Positions 24,815-34,711 of a DNA stretch of 64,000 nt are shown one piece after another. Made by a program: the position numbers and the translations under genes. Below the pieces are notes generated by a model. It searched no databases. It was given only the letters and a program-made list of their open reading frames with translations, and was not told the origin of the DNA. Where the stretch lies: contig NZ_VNHU01000006.1 in NCBI RefSeq assembly GCF_008124785.1, positions 62,001-126,000 of the forward strand. The letters run 5' to 3'. Numbering within the stretch: position 1 is the stretch's first letter; each line of letters opens with the position of its first letter. The stretch is from Aquimarina intermedia. Lineage in GTDB: Bacteria; Bacteroidota; Bacteroidia; Flavobacteriales; Flavobacteriaceae.

Positions 24815-25933
24815 ATGAGACAGCATTTTTTTAGAATTTTATTCTTGCTTCCGCTATTTTTTGCTTGTGCACAAGAAAAAATTAATGATATTGAACTTCA
24901 AGAAGATCCAAAAAATTATTCAACAGAGCTTGTCGTTTCCGAATTACAAATTCCGTGGGGAATGACCTGGCTGCCTGATGGAAGTATGCTTATTACGGAA
25001 AAAAGCGGCGAACTAATCCATTTTAAAGATGGAAAGAAAACTTTAGTTACTAATGTTCCCGAGGTATATAATCGTAATCAAGGAGGTTTGTTAGATATAG
25101 AGGTGCATCCCAAATATGAAGAGAATGGTTGGCTCTATATCACATATTCATCGACAGAGGGGGAACAGAAAGGAGGACACACAGCGCTAATTAGAGCAAA
25201 ACTGCAAAATAATTCGTTAACTGATATTGAAAAGCTATATAAAGGAAGCCCAAACACCACAAAAGGACATCATTTTGGTTCCAGAATTGAATTTGATAAT
25301 GATGGCTATGTATATTTTAGTATTGGAGATCGTGGAGATCGCGATCAAAACCCACAGGACATCACCCGTGACGGAGGTAAAATTTACAGATTACATGATG
25401 ATGGACGTATCCCTACCGACAACCCATTTATAGATAAAAAAGATGCTAAAAAAGCAATTTTCTCTTACGGTCATCGCAATCCGCAAGGAATGGCTATACA
25501 TCCTGAGACCGGAATGATTTGGGTGCATGAACATGGTCCTCGTGGTGGTGATGAGATAAACCCTATTAAAAAAGGGGTTAATTATGGATGGCCTGTAATT
25601 ACTTACGGCATTAATTATAGCGGCACCTCTATAACAGATCAGACTCAAAAAGAAGGTATGGAACAACCACTCTATTATTGGGTTCCCTCAATTGCTCCCA
25701 GCGGAATGGATTTTGTTACCAGTCCAATCTATCCGGACTGGAAAAACGGAATTGTTGCGGGTTCTTTAAAATTTCAATACTTGGAGTTATTAATCCTTGA
25801 AGAAAACAAGATAGTCAAAAGACAAAAGTTGCTAGCCGATATTGGCAGAGTACGTAATGTACGTCAAGGACCTGATGGCTATCTGTATGTAGCTGTCGAG
25901 TCAAAAGGTATTATTAAAATTATTCCTAATTAA
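24815..25933 (+). CDS. PQQ-dependent sugar (aldose) dehydrogenase lipoprotein
   Basis: A 372-residue lipoprotein (lipobox FFA/C, Cys18) of the soluble glucose/sorbosone dehydrogenase family, a six-bladed beta propeller. Seen: IPWGMTWLPDGSMLITEKSG at the start of blade one, GLLDIEVHPKYEENGWLYI, and YSYGHRNPQG-like SYGHRNPQGMAIHP followed by HEHGPRGGDEIN, which carry PQQ- and calcium-binding residues in this family. It oxidizes aldoses in the periplasm or on the surface. The following cytochrome c gene starts one base later and is the natural electron acceptor. Exact sugar unknown. Confidence 0.9.
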   Translation: MRQHFFRILFLLPLFFACAQEKINDIELQEDPKNYSTELVVSELQIPWGMTWLPDGSMLITEKSGELIHFKDGKKTLVTNVPEVYNRNQGGLLDIEVHPKYEENGWLYITYSSTEGEQKGGHTALIRAKLQNNSLTDIEKLYKGSPNTTKGHHFGSRIEFDNDGYVYFSIGDRGDRDQNPQDITRDGGKIYRLHDDGRIPTDNPFIDKKDAKKAIFSYGHRNPQGMAIHPETGMIWVHEHGPRGGDEINPIKKGVNYGWPVITYGINYSGTSITDQTQKEGMEQPLYYWVPSIAPSGMDFVTSPIYPDWKNGIVAGSLKFQYLELLILEENKIVKRQKLLADIGRVRNVRQGPDGYLYVAVESKGIIKIIPN

Positions 25934-25934
25934 T

Positions 25935-26396
25935 ATGAGTTATTTAGTAACACTACCCGGTATCATATTGAGTACTATACTCTTTTTGAACCTGCATGAT
26001 TATTCTAAATCACACGAGTTATCAGAGTACCAGCCTATAAAAGAAAACATGTTTCAAGTAAAAACACTTGAAGAAAGCATGGTAGCCGGTGAAGAAATAT
26101 ATCTTGATTTTTGCATGCAGTGTCACCTGGCAGATGGCAAGGGTGTTCCCAACGCGTTTCCGCCCCTTGCAGGCTCTGATTGGCTCACTAACAAACGAAA
26201 GGAAAGCATTCATGCTATCAAATATGGGCTGAATGGCGAAATTAGAGTGAATGATGTGATCTACAACAGTGCTATGACACCCCTCGGACTGGAAGATGAA
26301 GAAATTGCAGATGTCATGAATTATATTATGAATAGTTGGGGAAACACACAAAAAACTATGGTAACCATTGAAGAAGTCGCAGCAATTAAAAAATAA
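25935..26396 (+). CDS. Cytochrome c, class I
   Basis: 153 residues, with an N-terminal hydrophobic segment (about 3-18) that is a signal or anchor. One heme site, CMQCH, at about residues 57-61, then GKGVPNAFPPLAGSDWL and a likely methionine ligand in SAMTPLGLEDEE. The family is the single-heme cytochrome c often fused or linked to PQQ dehydrogenases. It starts one base after the dehydrogenase stop, so it probably takes electrons from PQQH2 towards the respiratory chain. Confidence 0.9.
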   Translation: MSYLVTLPGIILSTILFLNLHDYSKSHELSEYQPIKENMFQVKTLEESMVAGEEIYLDFCMQCHLADGKGVPNAFPPLAGSDWLTNKRKESIHAIKYGLNGEIRVNDVIYNSAMTPLGLEDEEIADVMNYIMNSWGNTQKTMVTIEEVAAIKK

Positions 26397-26409
26397 ATTT
26401 TTAAGAGCT

Positions 26410-27492
26410 ATGACAGTTATTAAAGAATATCGTGTAATTGGTTTAATGTCGGGTACCTCTCTTGATGGTTTGGATATCGCCTACTGCAATTTTAAATTAG
26501 AAAATGGTCGATGGTCCTATCAAATTTTAGAAACGGATAGTATTAACTACAATCCCGATTTTAAAGCACAGTTAAAAAAAGCAATTTACTTGCAAAGTCA
26601 TGCTATGATAGCGTTACACAATACTTTTGGCTCATGGATGGGAACTCAGGTTGCTGATTTTATTAAAAAGCACGAACTCGTAGTTGATTTTATAGCAAGT
26701 CACGGACATACTGTACTACATCAGCCGGATATAGGAATTACATATCAGATCGGATCAGGACAACATTTAGCAAATAGCTCAGGACAAAAAGTGATCTGTG
26801 ATTTTAGAACAAATGACGTCTATTACGGGGGACAAGGTGCTCCGTTAGTGCCTATTGGTGACGAGTTATTATTTTCAGAATACGATTATTGTTTAAATCT
26901 TGGCGGTATAAGCAATATTTCTCTCAAACAAAATAAGGTTCGTATTGCCTATGACATCGCTCCGGTAAATATGTTACTAAATCATATCTGTAATAGCGTC
27001 AACCTCGACTATGATGACGAAGGTAAACTAGGAAGAAGCGGACAGCTAAACACTGCATTACTCCAGCACTTAAATTCTCTGGACTATTATTCGCAATCCA
27101 TACCCAAATCATTAGGATATGAGTGGTTTGCATCACAGATACTACCTGTACTGGATCGTCATCCTGATACTACAGAAAATTTATTACACACTTCTGTTCA
27201 TCATATCGCACAACAACTTGCCAAAGCAATCCATTCACACAAACTTTCAAATGCAACAATACTTGCGACCGGAGGTGGCGCAAAAAACATCTATTTTATA
27301 GAAGTACTTCGACAAAAATTAGGGGATCAATTTACCATCGTATGTCCTGAAGAAGAACTGATTGATCATAAAGAATCTCTTATTTTTGCATTCATGGGGG
27401 TACTCAAAGAACGAAATGAGATAAACTGCTTAAGCGCAGTTACCGGTGCCAGAAAAGACAGCTCTTCGGGAGTAATTTTTAATCCAGCGTAA
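26410..27492 (+). CDS. anmK: Anhydro-N-acetylmuramic acid kinase
   Basis: 360 residues from the ATG at 26410; an upstream frame extension would overlap the cytochrome gene and adds no conserved sequence. Seen: VIGLMSGTSLDGLDIAYC (first phosphate-binding loop), SHGHTVLHQP, NLGGISNIS and ATGGGAKN. Converts 1,6-anhydroMurNAc plus ATP to MurNAc 6-phosphate during cell-wall recycling in the cytoplasm. Thirteen bases after the cytochrome gene, so possibly on the same transcript, although the functions are unrelated. Confidence 0.95.
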   Translation: MTVIKEYRVIGLMSGTSLDGLDIAYCNFKLENGRWSYQILETDSINYNPDFKAQLKKAIYLQSHAMIALHNTFGSWMGTQVADFIKKHELVVDFIASHGHTVLHQPDIGITYQIGSGQHLANSSGQKVICDFRTNDVYYGGQGAPLVPIGDELLFSEYDYCLNLGGISNISLKQNKVRIAYDIAPVNMLLNHICNSVNLDYDDEGKLGRSGQLNTALLQHLNSLDYYSQSIPKSLGYEWFASQILPVLDRHPDTTENLLHTSVHHIAQQLAKAIHSHKLSNATILATGGGAKNIYFIEVLRQKLGDQFTIVCPEEELIDHKESLIFAFMGVLKERNEINCLSAVTGARKDSSSGVIFNPA

Positions 27493-27546
27493 AACTTTAT
27501 CAAAAAGATTACATAGCTTTCCTTAAATTTGCCGAAAAATCAAGAA

Positions 27547-28155
27547 ATGCTAATTATTGGGATCGCAGGAGGTACAGGTTGTGGAAAAACCACAGTGGTG
27601 AATCAAATTATCAACGAACTATCTGATAATGAGGTGTGTGTGATATCGCAAGATTCATATTATAAAGACACAAGCCACCTAAGCTATGAAGAACGTACAA
27701 AGATTAATTTTGACCACCCAAAATCCATCGATTTTGAACTGCTGGTAGAACATTTGAGAGAATTAAGAAAAGGTAACACTATTGAGCAACCCAATTACTC
27801 ATTTGTAGAACACAATCGCACCGGCGAAACTATCACCACACGCCCTAGTAAAGTTATAATTGTAGAAGGTATTCTGATATTAACGAATCCGCAAATTCGG
27901 GAAATGTTCGATATTAAAATATTTGTTCATGCTGATAGTGACGAACGTTTAATACGTCGTTTGAAAAGGGACATTGCAGAACGTGGTCGTGACATGCAGG
28001 AAGTTTTAGATCGTTATCAAACCACGTTAAAGCCCATGCATCAGCAATTTATAGACCCCACAAAAGAATTTGCCGATTTGATTATTCCCAATAATCATTA
28101 TAATACGGTGGCCGTTGATGTAGTTCGTTCAATTATTAAGGAACGCTTGGATTAA
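27547..28155 (+). CDS. udk: Uridine kinase
   Basis: 202 residues from the ATG at 27547, chosen over a TTG 18 bases upstream because the family starts right before the P-loop. Walker A GGTGCGKTT (about residues 8-16), SQDSYYKD, NFDHPKSIDFELL and RLIRRLKRDIAERGRD are typical. Phosphorylates uridine and cytidine in pyrimidine salvage. Followed 39 bp later by the FtsB-like gene. TAAATTTG at 27524-27531 could be a -7 box, but it lies very near the start codon. Confidence 0.95.
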   Translation: MLIIGIAGGTGCGKTTVVNQIINELSDNEVCVISQDSYYKDTSHLSYEERTKINFDHPKSIDFELLVEHLRELRKGNTIEQPNYSFVEHNRTGETITTRPSKVIIVEGILILTNPQIREMFDIKIFVHADSDERLIRRLKRDIAERGRDMQEVLDRYQTTLKPMHQQFIDPTKEFADLIIPNNHYNTVAVDVVRSIIKERLD

Positions 28156-28194
28156 CTTTTTGTACCTTTACACAGCAACAAATCCTATTACTGA

Positions 28195-28554
28195 TTGAAG
28201 TTTAAAAAGTTTCTTAACGATTTAAAAAGTAAGCCAGCACTGATTCCTGTCTTTGCTATTCTATTTAATAAATACGTTCTTATTATTCTCGTATTTGTAA
28301 TTTGGATGCTTTTTTTGGATACAAACTCTTGGCTTATCCATCGAGAATTAGATGGTGAAATACAAGAACTTAAAAATAACAAAGAGTATTACATAAAAGA
28401 AATTATAAAAGATCAAAAAGATATAAAAGTTCTGAAAGACAGTAGTGAACTTGAAAAATTTGCAAGAGAGACCTACTTTATGAAACGGGATGATGAAGAA
28501 ATTTACATTATCGAGTATCAGGACAGCATTTTAAATTTTAAAGACAATGACTAA
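28195..28554 (+). CDS. FtsB/DivIC-like septum formation initiator
   Basis: 119 residues starting at TTG. One membrane segment (about 26-44, YVLIILVFVIWMLFLD), then a coiled coil (about 50-85) and a short C-terminal region with LEKFARETYFMKRDDEEIYI. This is the layout of bitopic divisome proteins FtsB/DivIC, which join FtsL and FtsQ at the septum. The stop overlaps the mutA start by 8 bp, so translation is likely coupled. Confidence 0.8.
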   Translation: MKFKKFLNDLKSKPALIPVFAILFNKYVLIILVFVIWMLFLDTNSWLIHRELDGEIQELKNNKEYYIKEIIKDQKDIKVLKDSSELEKFARETYFMKRDDEEIYIIEYQDSILNFKDND

Positions 28555-29914
28555 ATCTTTATTTGAAGGTTTTGACGAAGTTACAGCAAAACAGTGGAAG
28601 CAAAAAATTCAGGTGGACTTGAAAGGTGCGGATTATAATGAAGCATTGATATACAAATCACTTGAAGGAATTGACATTAAACCTTTCTATAATCAAGAAG
28701 ATCTTGAAGGTTTACATATTCAAAATTACCATCCCTCCCGTTGGAAGGTTACTCAAAAAATTGAAGTTAAAGATAGTAGTCAAGGCAATGAAGCAGCTCT
28801 GGATAGTATTTCTAAGGGCGCTGAATCATTATACTTTGTCATTGAGAATGACGCCGTCGACATAAGCATACTCCTAAATAATATTCCTGAAGAGACACCC
28901 ATATATCTTGCGCCACAATTTTTATCTATTTCCTTTAGTGAGACAGTAAACACTTTTGCAGCACATAATAAGTATGCCATTTATCTCCTTACAGATAGCA
29001 TAGGTAATTTGGCAAAATCAGGTAACTGGTATGAGACATTAGAGAAGGATCAGAGTAATGTAGATACAGTTTCAAAAACCGGAACACATTTAAAAAGCAC
29101 CCTTTCAGTTGATATAAGTTTATATCAAAATGCAGGAGCAACCATGGTACAGCAACTAGCATACGGTCTTGCTCAGGCTAATGAATATTTAAATCAGTTT
29201 GAACAATCTGGTTCCGAAGGGTTGAATAAAAAGGAAATCGTTTTTACGGTTGCTGTTGGTGGAAATTATTTTTTTGAAATTGCAAAATTAAAAGCGTTGC
29301 GATTGCTATGGAAAAGCTTAAGTACCGAATATAATAATTTTACCTCTTCTTGTCATATAGTAGCCTTTCCTTCTACGCGTAATAAGACGATATTAGATTA
29401 TAACGTTAATATGTTGCGAACAACAATGGAAGGTATGAGTGCCATATTAGGAGGTGCTGATGCAGTCTACAATATGCCCTATGATGCGGTTTATCACAAT
29501 GAAAATGAATTTGGAAATCGCATTGCCATCAATCAGTTACTCGTGCTCAAACATGAAAGTAATTTTGATATGGTTAGCAATCCGGCATCCGGCTCGTATT
29601 ATATAGAAACCTTAACTGATCAATTAGCAAAGGAAGCATTGGATATTTTTAAAAGTATCGAAAAAGGCGGTGGTTTTTTAACTCAATTAAAATCCGGACA
29701 AATTCAGAAGAAAATTAAAGAAAGCGCCACGCGTGAGCAAATTTTATTTGATAAGGCGAAGATTAAATTAACCGGTGCAAATACTTATAGAAATAATGAC
29801 GAAGTGCTCCCGGAATTCGAGAAATCTCCCTTTTTAGAAAAAAAATCACGTAAAACGTTAATTGAACCTGTAATAATGCGAAGATTGGCTGAAAAAATCG
29901 AGAAAAACTTATAA
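28547..29914 (+). CDS. mutA: Methylmalonyl-CoA mutase small subunit
   Basis: 455 residues, the small subunit of adenosylcobalamin-dependent methylmalonyl-CoA mutase. The barrel domain is recognizable (NMLRTTMEGMSAILGGADAV, ASGSYYIETLTDQLA), but the sequence ends without a cobalamin-binding domain, as expected for this non-catalytic subunit. It pairs with the large subunit encoded at 30683; together they interconvert methylmalonyl-CoA and succinyl-CoA. Unusually, a separate gene and about 770 bp lie between the two subunit genes. Confidence 0.92.
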   Translation: MTKSLFEGFDEVTAKQWKQKIQVDLKGADYNEALIYKSLEGIDIKPFYNQEDLEGLHIQNYHPSRWKVTQKIEVKDSSQGNEAALDSISKGAESLYFVIENDAVDISILLNNIPEETPIYLAPQFLSISFSETVNTFAAHNKYAIYLLTDSIGNLAKSGNWYETLEKDQSNVDTVSKTGTHLKSTLSVDISLYQNAGATMVQQLAYGLAQANEYLNQFEQSGSEGLNKKEIVFTVAVGGNYFFEIAKLKALRLLWKSLSTEYNNFTSSCHIVAFPSTRNKTILDYNVNMLRTTMEGMSAILGGADAVYNMPYDAVYHNENEFGNRIAINQLLVLKHESNFDMVSNPASGSYYIETLTDQLAKEALDIFKSIEKGGGFLTQLKSGQIQKKIKESATREQILFDKAKIKLTGANTYRNNDEVLPEFEKSPFLEKKSRKTLIEPVIMRRLAEKIEKNL

Positions 29915-30004
29915 TTTCAGATGTTTTTCAGAATATATTCTTACATTTAACATCTATTTAACTTAACCCTTTTATTAAAGCTACTAAATCTGAATCACCC
30001 CCCT

Positions 30005-30628
30005 ATGATTAGATCTAGATTACTTTTGATGTTGTTCATCATTGTGACAACTCAATCCATCTATGCGCAAGAATCTTTTGATTGTTCAAGCATCGACGAT
30101 ACCGGTTTAATTACTAAAGCCTTTCAATCGTTTGAGAAGGACATTTTCAGTCATTATAATTTTGGCAATGATTCTATAAAAACATACCGAACCTTTTTGG
30201 CAGAGGTAGCTAGTTTATCTATAGATCTAAAGAAATTACCTTCTAAAAATTCCATAACTCATACACGTCTTTTTAAAAAAGGTGTCAAAAACAAAGGATC
30301 CATATGGATACCTTTGAGCGAGTATGAAAACCAACGTGCTGAAAATAAGACAGCAACAACAGTAGCAAAAAAGAAAAACGAAGAAGCGATCATGATTTTT
30401 AACTACAGAGGTGGTTTTATTCAATGCTTAAAAAATACCAGTAAAGGCGATAATTTAAGAGAAATCATAGACATCCTTGAAGAAGACGGCAATGTTAGCA
30501 CCTCGCTTATTGCGCAACGAATTTATTACATTCCGGATTCAGAATTTAACTCTATTTCAGTAAAAAAATTCATTGCATTCGATATTTACTATTCTATCCT
30601 AATGGTTATCGAAAAAGCCTTTGGGTAA
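30005..30628 (+). CDS. Hypothetical secreted protein between the mutase genes
   Basis: 207 residues with a signal peptide (about 1-22, ending IYAQ). Mature part mixed alpha/beta with a lysine-rich middle (about 95-125) and a C-terminal section IIDILEEDGNVSTSLIAQR. Family not recognized. Probably periplasmic. It is in the same orientation as mutA and mutB, but a strong promoter just before mutB suggests the latter does not depend on it. Confidence 0.7.
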   Translation: MIRSRLLLMLFIIVTTQSIYAQESFDCSSIDDTGLITKAFQSFEKDIFSHYNFGNDSIKTYRTFLAEVASLSIDLKKLPSKNSITHTRLFKKGVKNKGSIWIPLSEYENQRAENKTATTVAKKKNEEAIMIFNYRGGFIQCLKNTSKGDNLREIIDILEEDGNVSTSLIAQRIYYIPDSEFNSISVKKFIAFDIYYSILMVIEKAFG

Positions 30629-30650
30629 TCCCTATAAAACATTAAATTTG
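30620..30650 (+). promoter_or_regulatory. Promoter of mutB
   Basis: TTTG (30620-30623), 19 bases, TAAATTTG (30643-30650): a full match to the Bacteroidota consensus, 32 bp before the mutB start. The -33 element lies within the last codons of the preceding gene. Confidence 0.65.
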
Positions 30651-30682
30651 GTCATTCGTATTGTTACACCAATATATCGTAC

Positions 30683-32815
30683 ATGACCCGAAAAGACATT
30701 CAACATATAACTCTTGAGTCGAACTCATTAAATTCACCTCAGAAAGAAATAGTTAGCAACAAGATGCCAGAAGGTATCGAAGTAAAATCTGGCTATACGA
30801 AGCAGGATATTGACTCCCTTACACATCTTAATTTTGCTGCAGGACTTCCTCCTTTTTTACGAGGTCCATATTCTACAATGTATGTCAGGCGTCCGTGGAC
30901 TGTTAGACAATACGCAGGATTTTCTACAGCAGAAGAAAGTAATGCCTTTTACCGACGTAATTTGGCTGCGGGTCAAAAAGGATTATCGGTAGCTTTTGAT
31001 TTGGCAACGCACCGAGGTTACGACAGTGACCATGAACGCGTCTATGGAGATGTGGGTATGGCTGGTGTTGCTATTGATACCGTAGAAGACATGAAGGTGC
31101 TGTTTGATCAGATACCACTCGATAAAATGTCCGTTTCTATGACAATGAACGGCGCAGTACTACCCATTATGGCTTTTTATATAGTTGCAGCCGAGGAACA
31201 AGGCGTAGACAAAAAGCTACTCGCCGGTACCATTCAAAATGATATTCTTAAAGAATTCATGGTACGCAATACCTATATCTATCCTCCTACTCCTTCAATG
31301 CGAATTATCAGTGATATTTTTAGCTATTGTTCTCAAAATATGCCTAAGTTTAATCCTATCAGTATTTCGGGCTATCATATGCAAGAGGCAGGAGCTACCT
31401 GTGATATTGAATTAGCATACACCTTGGCTGACGGACTCGAATATATCCGTAAAGGTATTGAAGCCGGTATGGATGTGGATTCTTTTGCCCCTCGCCTTTC
31501 ATTTTTCTGGGCCATCGGCATGAATCATTTTATGGAAATTGCAAAAATGAGAGCTGCCCGCATGTTGTGGGCAAAACTTATTAAACAATTTAATCCAACA
31601 AATCCTAAATCGCTAATGTTGCGTACACATTGTCAGACTAGTGGATGGAGTCTTACAGCACAGGATCCCTTTAACAATGTCGCAAGAACGTGTATAGAGG
31701 CTAGTGCCGCAGCTTTTGGAGGCACACAAAGTTTGCACACCAATGCGTTGGATGAAGCCATAGCCTTACCAACTGATTTCTCAGCAAGAATAGCACGTAA
31801 TACCCAGATTTTTTTGCAGGATGAAACACAAATTACTCGTACGGTAGATCCATGGGCCGGGAGTTACTATGTAGAATCACTTACGCAAGAGATTGCTGAC
31901 AAAGCTTGGCAATTGATTGAAGAAGTTGAAGCTTTGGGCGGAATGACAAAAGCCATTGAAGCAGGAATTCCCAAAATGAGAATCGAAGAAGCTGCTGCAA
32001 GAAAACAGGCGCGGATCGATAGTGAACAAGATGTAATAATTGGCGTCAATAAATATCAACTTGAAGAAGAAGATGCCATAAGCACTTTAAAAGTTGATAA
32101 CAACGCAGTACGAAAACAACAAATTGACGGTCTTAATCGCGTAAAAGCAACCCGAGATAATCATGCAGTTTCCCTTACCTTAGCAGCTCTTGAAAAAGCA
32201 GCCGAAAGTAAACAGGAAAACTTATTAGAACTTGCGGTTGAAGCTGCTAGAAAAAGAGCTACCTTAGGAGAAATAAGTGATGCTTTAGAAAAGAAATTTG
32301 GACGCTATAAAGCAGAAATAAAATCATTTACAGGAGTGTACTCAAAAGAAATAAAGAATGACGCCGCTTTTGAAGAAGCCAGAAAATTAGCGAATCGTTT
32401 CGCTGAGCTTGATGGACGACGACCAAGAATCATGATTGCCAAGATGGGTCAAGACGGACATGATCGCGGTGCAAAAGTGGTAGCTACAAGCTATGCTGAT
32501 GTAGGATTTGATGTGGATATAGGCCCCTTGTTTCAAACCCCAAAAGAAGCTGCCAAACAAGCGGTTGAAAATGATGTGCATGTTGTAGGTGTATCCTCAT
32601 TAGCAGGAGGACACACAACATTAGTCCCACAAATTATTGATGAACTTAAAAAGTACAACCGAGAGGATATTATGGTTATCGTTGGAGGCGTTATTCCGCC
32701 AGATGATTATGACTATCTTTTTGATGCCGGAGCTGTAGCAATTTTTGGACCTGGAACCAAAATAAGCAAAGCTGCAATTACTATACTGGATATCTTGATT
32801 GATGTTCGCAGTTAA
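30683..32815 (+). CDS. mutB: Methylmalonyl-CoA mutase large subunit
   Basis: 710 residues. The TIM-barrel substrate domain (about 40-560) has [40 protein letters not shown] and [12 protein letters not shown]. The C-terminal cobalamin domain (about 575-710) has [17 protein letters not shown], containing the DxHxxG motif whose histidine binds cobalt. Catalyses methylmalonyl-CoA to succinyl-CoA (or the reverse) with the small subunit. Full length and intact, with its own promoter. Confidence 0.97.
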   Translation: MTRKDIQHITLESNSLNSPQKEIVSNKMPEGIEVKSGYTKQDIDSLTHLNFAAGLPPFLRGPYSTMYVRRPWTVRQYAGFSTAEESNAFYRRNLAAGQKGLSVAFDLATHRGYDSDHERVYGDVGMAGVAIDTVEDMKVLFDQIPLDKMSVSMTMNGAVLPIMAFYIVAAEEQGVDKKLLAGTIQNDILKEFMVRNTYIYPPTPSMRIISDIFSYCSQNMPKFNPISISGYHMQEAGATCDIELAYTLADGLEYIRKGIEAGMDVDSFAPRLSFFWAIGMNHFMEIAKMRAARMLWAKLIKQFNPTNPKSLMLRTHCQTSGWSLTAQDPFNNVARTCIEASAAAFGGTQSLHTNALDEAIALPTDFSARIARNTQIFLQDETQITRTVDPWAGSYYVESLTQEIADKAWQLIEEVEALGGMTKAIEAGIPKMRIEEAAARKQARIDSEQDVIIGVNKYQLEEEDAISTLKVDNNAVRKQQIDGLNRVKATRDNHAVSLTLAALEKAAESKQENLLELAVEAARKRATLGEISDALEKKFGRYKAEIKSFTGVYSKEIKNDAAFEEARKLANRFAELDGRRPRIMIAKMGQDGHDRGAKVVATSYADVGFDVDIGPLFQTPKEAAKQAVENDVHVVGVSSLAGGHTTLVPQIIDELKKYNREDIMVIVGGVIPPDDYDYLFDAGAVAIFGPGTKISKAAITILDILIDVRS

Positions 32816-32818
32816 TTT

Positions 32819-32834
32819 ACTATGCATGCATAGT
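32819..32834. terminator. Palindromic terminator after mutB
   Basis: ACTATGCATGCATAGT is a perfect 16-bp palindrome followed by TTTTT, three bases after the mutB stop. A plausible but short intrinsic terminator. Confidence 0.45.
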
Positions 32835-32884
32835 TTTTAACGTATTAATTGTATCTTTCACACAAATATGATACATATACGCTC

Positions 32885-33766
32885 ATGAATTATACAAATA
32901 AAATGCTTCGTGATGGAGCGCTCAAAGGAAAAAACATCGTAGTTACAGGTGGTGGAAGTGGATTAGGAAAATCAATGACCAAATACTTCTTGGAACTGGG
33001 GGCAAAAGTGGCAATCACTTCCCGTAATTTTGAAAAATTAAAGACCACAGCAAAAGAATTAGAGGATGAAACCGGCAGCGTGTGTTTACCATTGCAATGT
33101 GATGTGCGTCATTATGACCAGGTCGAAGCGATGCGAGATCAGGTTTTAGATGCATTTGGTACAGTTGATATTTTGCTGAATAATGCTGCTGGAAACTTCA
33201 TTTCACCTACAGAACGTTTATCTGCTAATGCTTTTGATACCATTATTGACATTGTACTAAAAGGCACAAAAAACTGCACCTTAGCTTTTGGTAAGCATTG
33301 GATTGACACCAAATATGAAAATACGGTGGTATTAAATATTGTTACCACCTATGCATGGACTGGTTCTGCATATGTAGTACCAAGCGCTACGGCTAAGGCT
33401 GGTGTTTTGGCATTAACCAGATCACTCGCGGTAGAATGGGCAAAATACGGAATGCGTTTTAATGCAATTGCTCCGGGACCTTTTCCTACTAAAGGAGCAT
33501 GGGATCGTTTACTTCCCGGTGAATTAAAAGAAAAATTTGATCTAGCCAAACGTGTGCCTTTAAAACGCGTTGGGGATCATCAGGAACTTGCTAATTTAGC
33601 CGCATATCTAGTATCAGATTTTGCTGCATATGTCAATGGAGAAGTTGTCACGCTGGATGGAGGAGAATGGCTCAAAGGTGCAGGTCAATTTAATCTTTTA
33701 GAAGAAGTTCCTTCAGAAATGTGGGACATGCTAGAGGCTATGATTCGATCAAAGAAGAATAAATAA
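32885..33766 (+). CDS. SDR oxidoreductase, 2,4-dienoyl-CoA reductase-like
   Basis: 293 residues from the ATG at 32885; a longer frame from 32849 adds nothing conserved. NADP motif TGGGSGLGK, LLNNAAGNF (NNAAGN is typical of the dienoyl-CoA reductase subgroup), and the C-terminal LDGGEWL. The usual Tyr-x-x-x-Lys reads SATAKAG here; dienoyl-CoA reductases of this type lack the classical tyrosine. Predicted role: reducing 2,4-dienoyl-CoA during unsaturated fatty-acid breakdown. Position next to methylmalonyl-CoA mutase fits acyl-CoA metabolism. Confidence 0.82.
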   Translation: MNYTNKMLRDGALKGKNIVVTGGGSGLGKSMTKYFLELGAKVAITSRNFEKLKTTAKELEDETGSVCLPLQCDVRHYDQVEAMRDQVLDAFGTVDILLNNAAGNFISPTERLSANAFDTIIDIVLKGTKNCTLAFGKHWIDTKYENTVVLNIVTTYAWTGSAYVVPSATAKAGVLALTRSLAVEWAKYGMRFNAIAPGPFPTKGAWDRLLPGELKEKFDLAKRVPLKRVGDHQELANLAAYLVSDFAAYVNGEVVTLDGGEWLKGAGQFNLLEEVPSEMWDMLEAMIRSKKNK

Positions 33767-33793
33767 AATAAGCTATCATACTATTTTTTTTTC

Positions 33794-33822
33794 AAAAGAG
33801 TCGCTTATTCAGTGGCTCTTTT
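33794..33822 (+). terminator. Terminator after the SDR gene
   Basis: AAAAGAG pairs with CTCTTTT, with further wobble pairs inside, and a T-rich tail follows. It separates the acyl-CoA genes from parA. Confidence 0.7.
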
Positions 33823-33940
33823 CCTTGTTTGTCTCATTTTAAAACTTCTTTGTAGAGAGTTATAAAGTACTGTTAATATTTTTCATTTTTATAATGTATA
33901 ATAAATTGTATTTTTACCTCTTAAATCCAAATCGTCCCCT

Positions 33941-34705
33941 ATGGGTAAAATTATCGCTATTGCCAATCAAAAAGGAGGTGTAGGTAAAACTACAACCTCA
34001 GTTAACCTAGCTGCTTCTTTAGGTGTACTTGAAAAAAAAGTATTACTTATAGATGCTGATCCTCAAGCCAATGCAACCTCAGGGCTTGGATTGGATGTTG
34101 AGAGCATTGAGAAGGGAACCTACCAAATTCTGGAGCATACCATAACTCCCGAAGAGGCAATTATTCCGACCAATTCTCCAAATGTTGATATTATACCGGC
34201 TCATATTGATCTGGTTGCTATTGAGATCGAGCTGGTTGATAAAGAACAACGCGAGTATATGCTTAAAAAAGCTATTGGTCACCTCAAAGAACAATATGAT
34301 TATGTATTGATCGATTGCGCTCCTTCGTTAGGGCTATTAACGCTTAATGCATTAACCGCCTCAGATTCTGTGATTATACCGATACAGTGTGAATATTTCG
34401 CTCTAGAAGGATTAGGTAAGCTTTTGAACACAATTAAAAGTGTACAAAAAATTCATAATAAGAATCTGGATATAGAAGGATTACTTCTTACCATGTATGA
34501 TTCGAGGCTTCGTTTATCTAATCAGGTAGTGGAAGAGGTGCAAAAACATTTTAACGAGATGGTGTTTAAAACCATCATCCAAAGAAACATTCGATTAAGT
34601 GAAGCCCCAAGTTATGGAGAGAGCATAATTAATTATGACGCTGCTAGTAAAGGAGCAAGTAATTACTTAAGTTTGGCGCACGAAATTATCAAGAAAAACA
34701 GTTAA
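33941..34705 (+). CDS. parA: Chromosome-partitioning ATPase ParA/Soj
   Basis: 254 residues. Deviant Walker A KGGVGKTTTSVNLAASL near residue 10, LLIDADPQANATSGLG (Walker A') and YVLIDCAPSLGLLTLNAL (Walker B). A nucleoid-bound ATPase that moves ParB-parS complexes and helps control replication. parB starts 6 bp downstream. The pair next to core genes marks a chromosomal, not plasmid, setting. Confidence 0.96.
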   Translation: MGKIIAIANQKGGVGKTTTSVNLAASLGVLEKKVLLIDADPQANATSGLGLDVESIEKGTYQILEHTITPEEAIIPTNSPNVDIIPAHIDLVAIEIELVDKEQREYMLKKAIGHLKEQYDYVLIDCAPSLGLLTLNALTASDSVIIPIQCEYFALEGLGKLLNTIKSVQKIHNKNLDIEGLLLTMYDSRLRLSNQVVEEVQKHFNEMVFKTIIQRNIRLSEAPSYGESIINYDAASKGASNYLSLAHEIIKKNS

Positions 34706-34711
34706 GGATAC

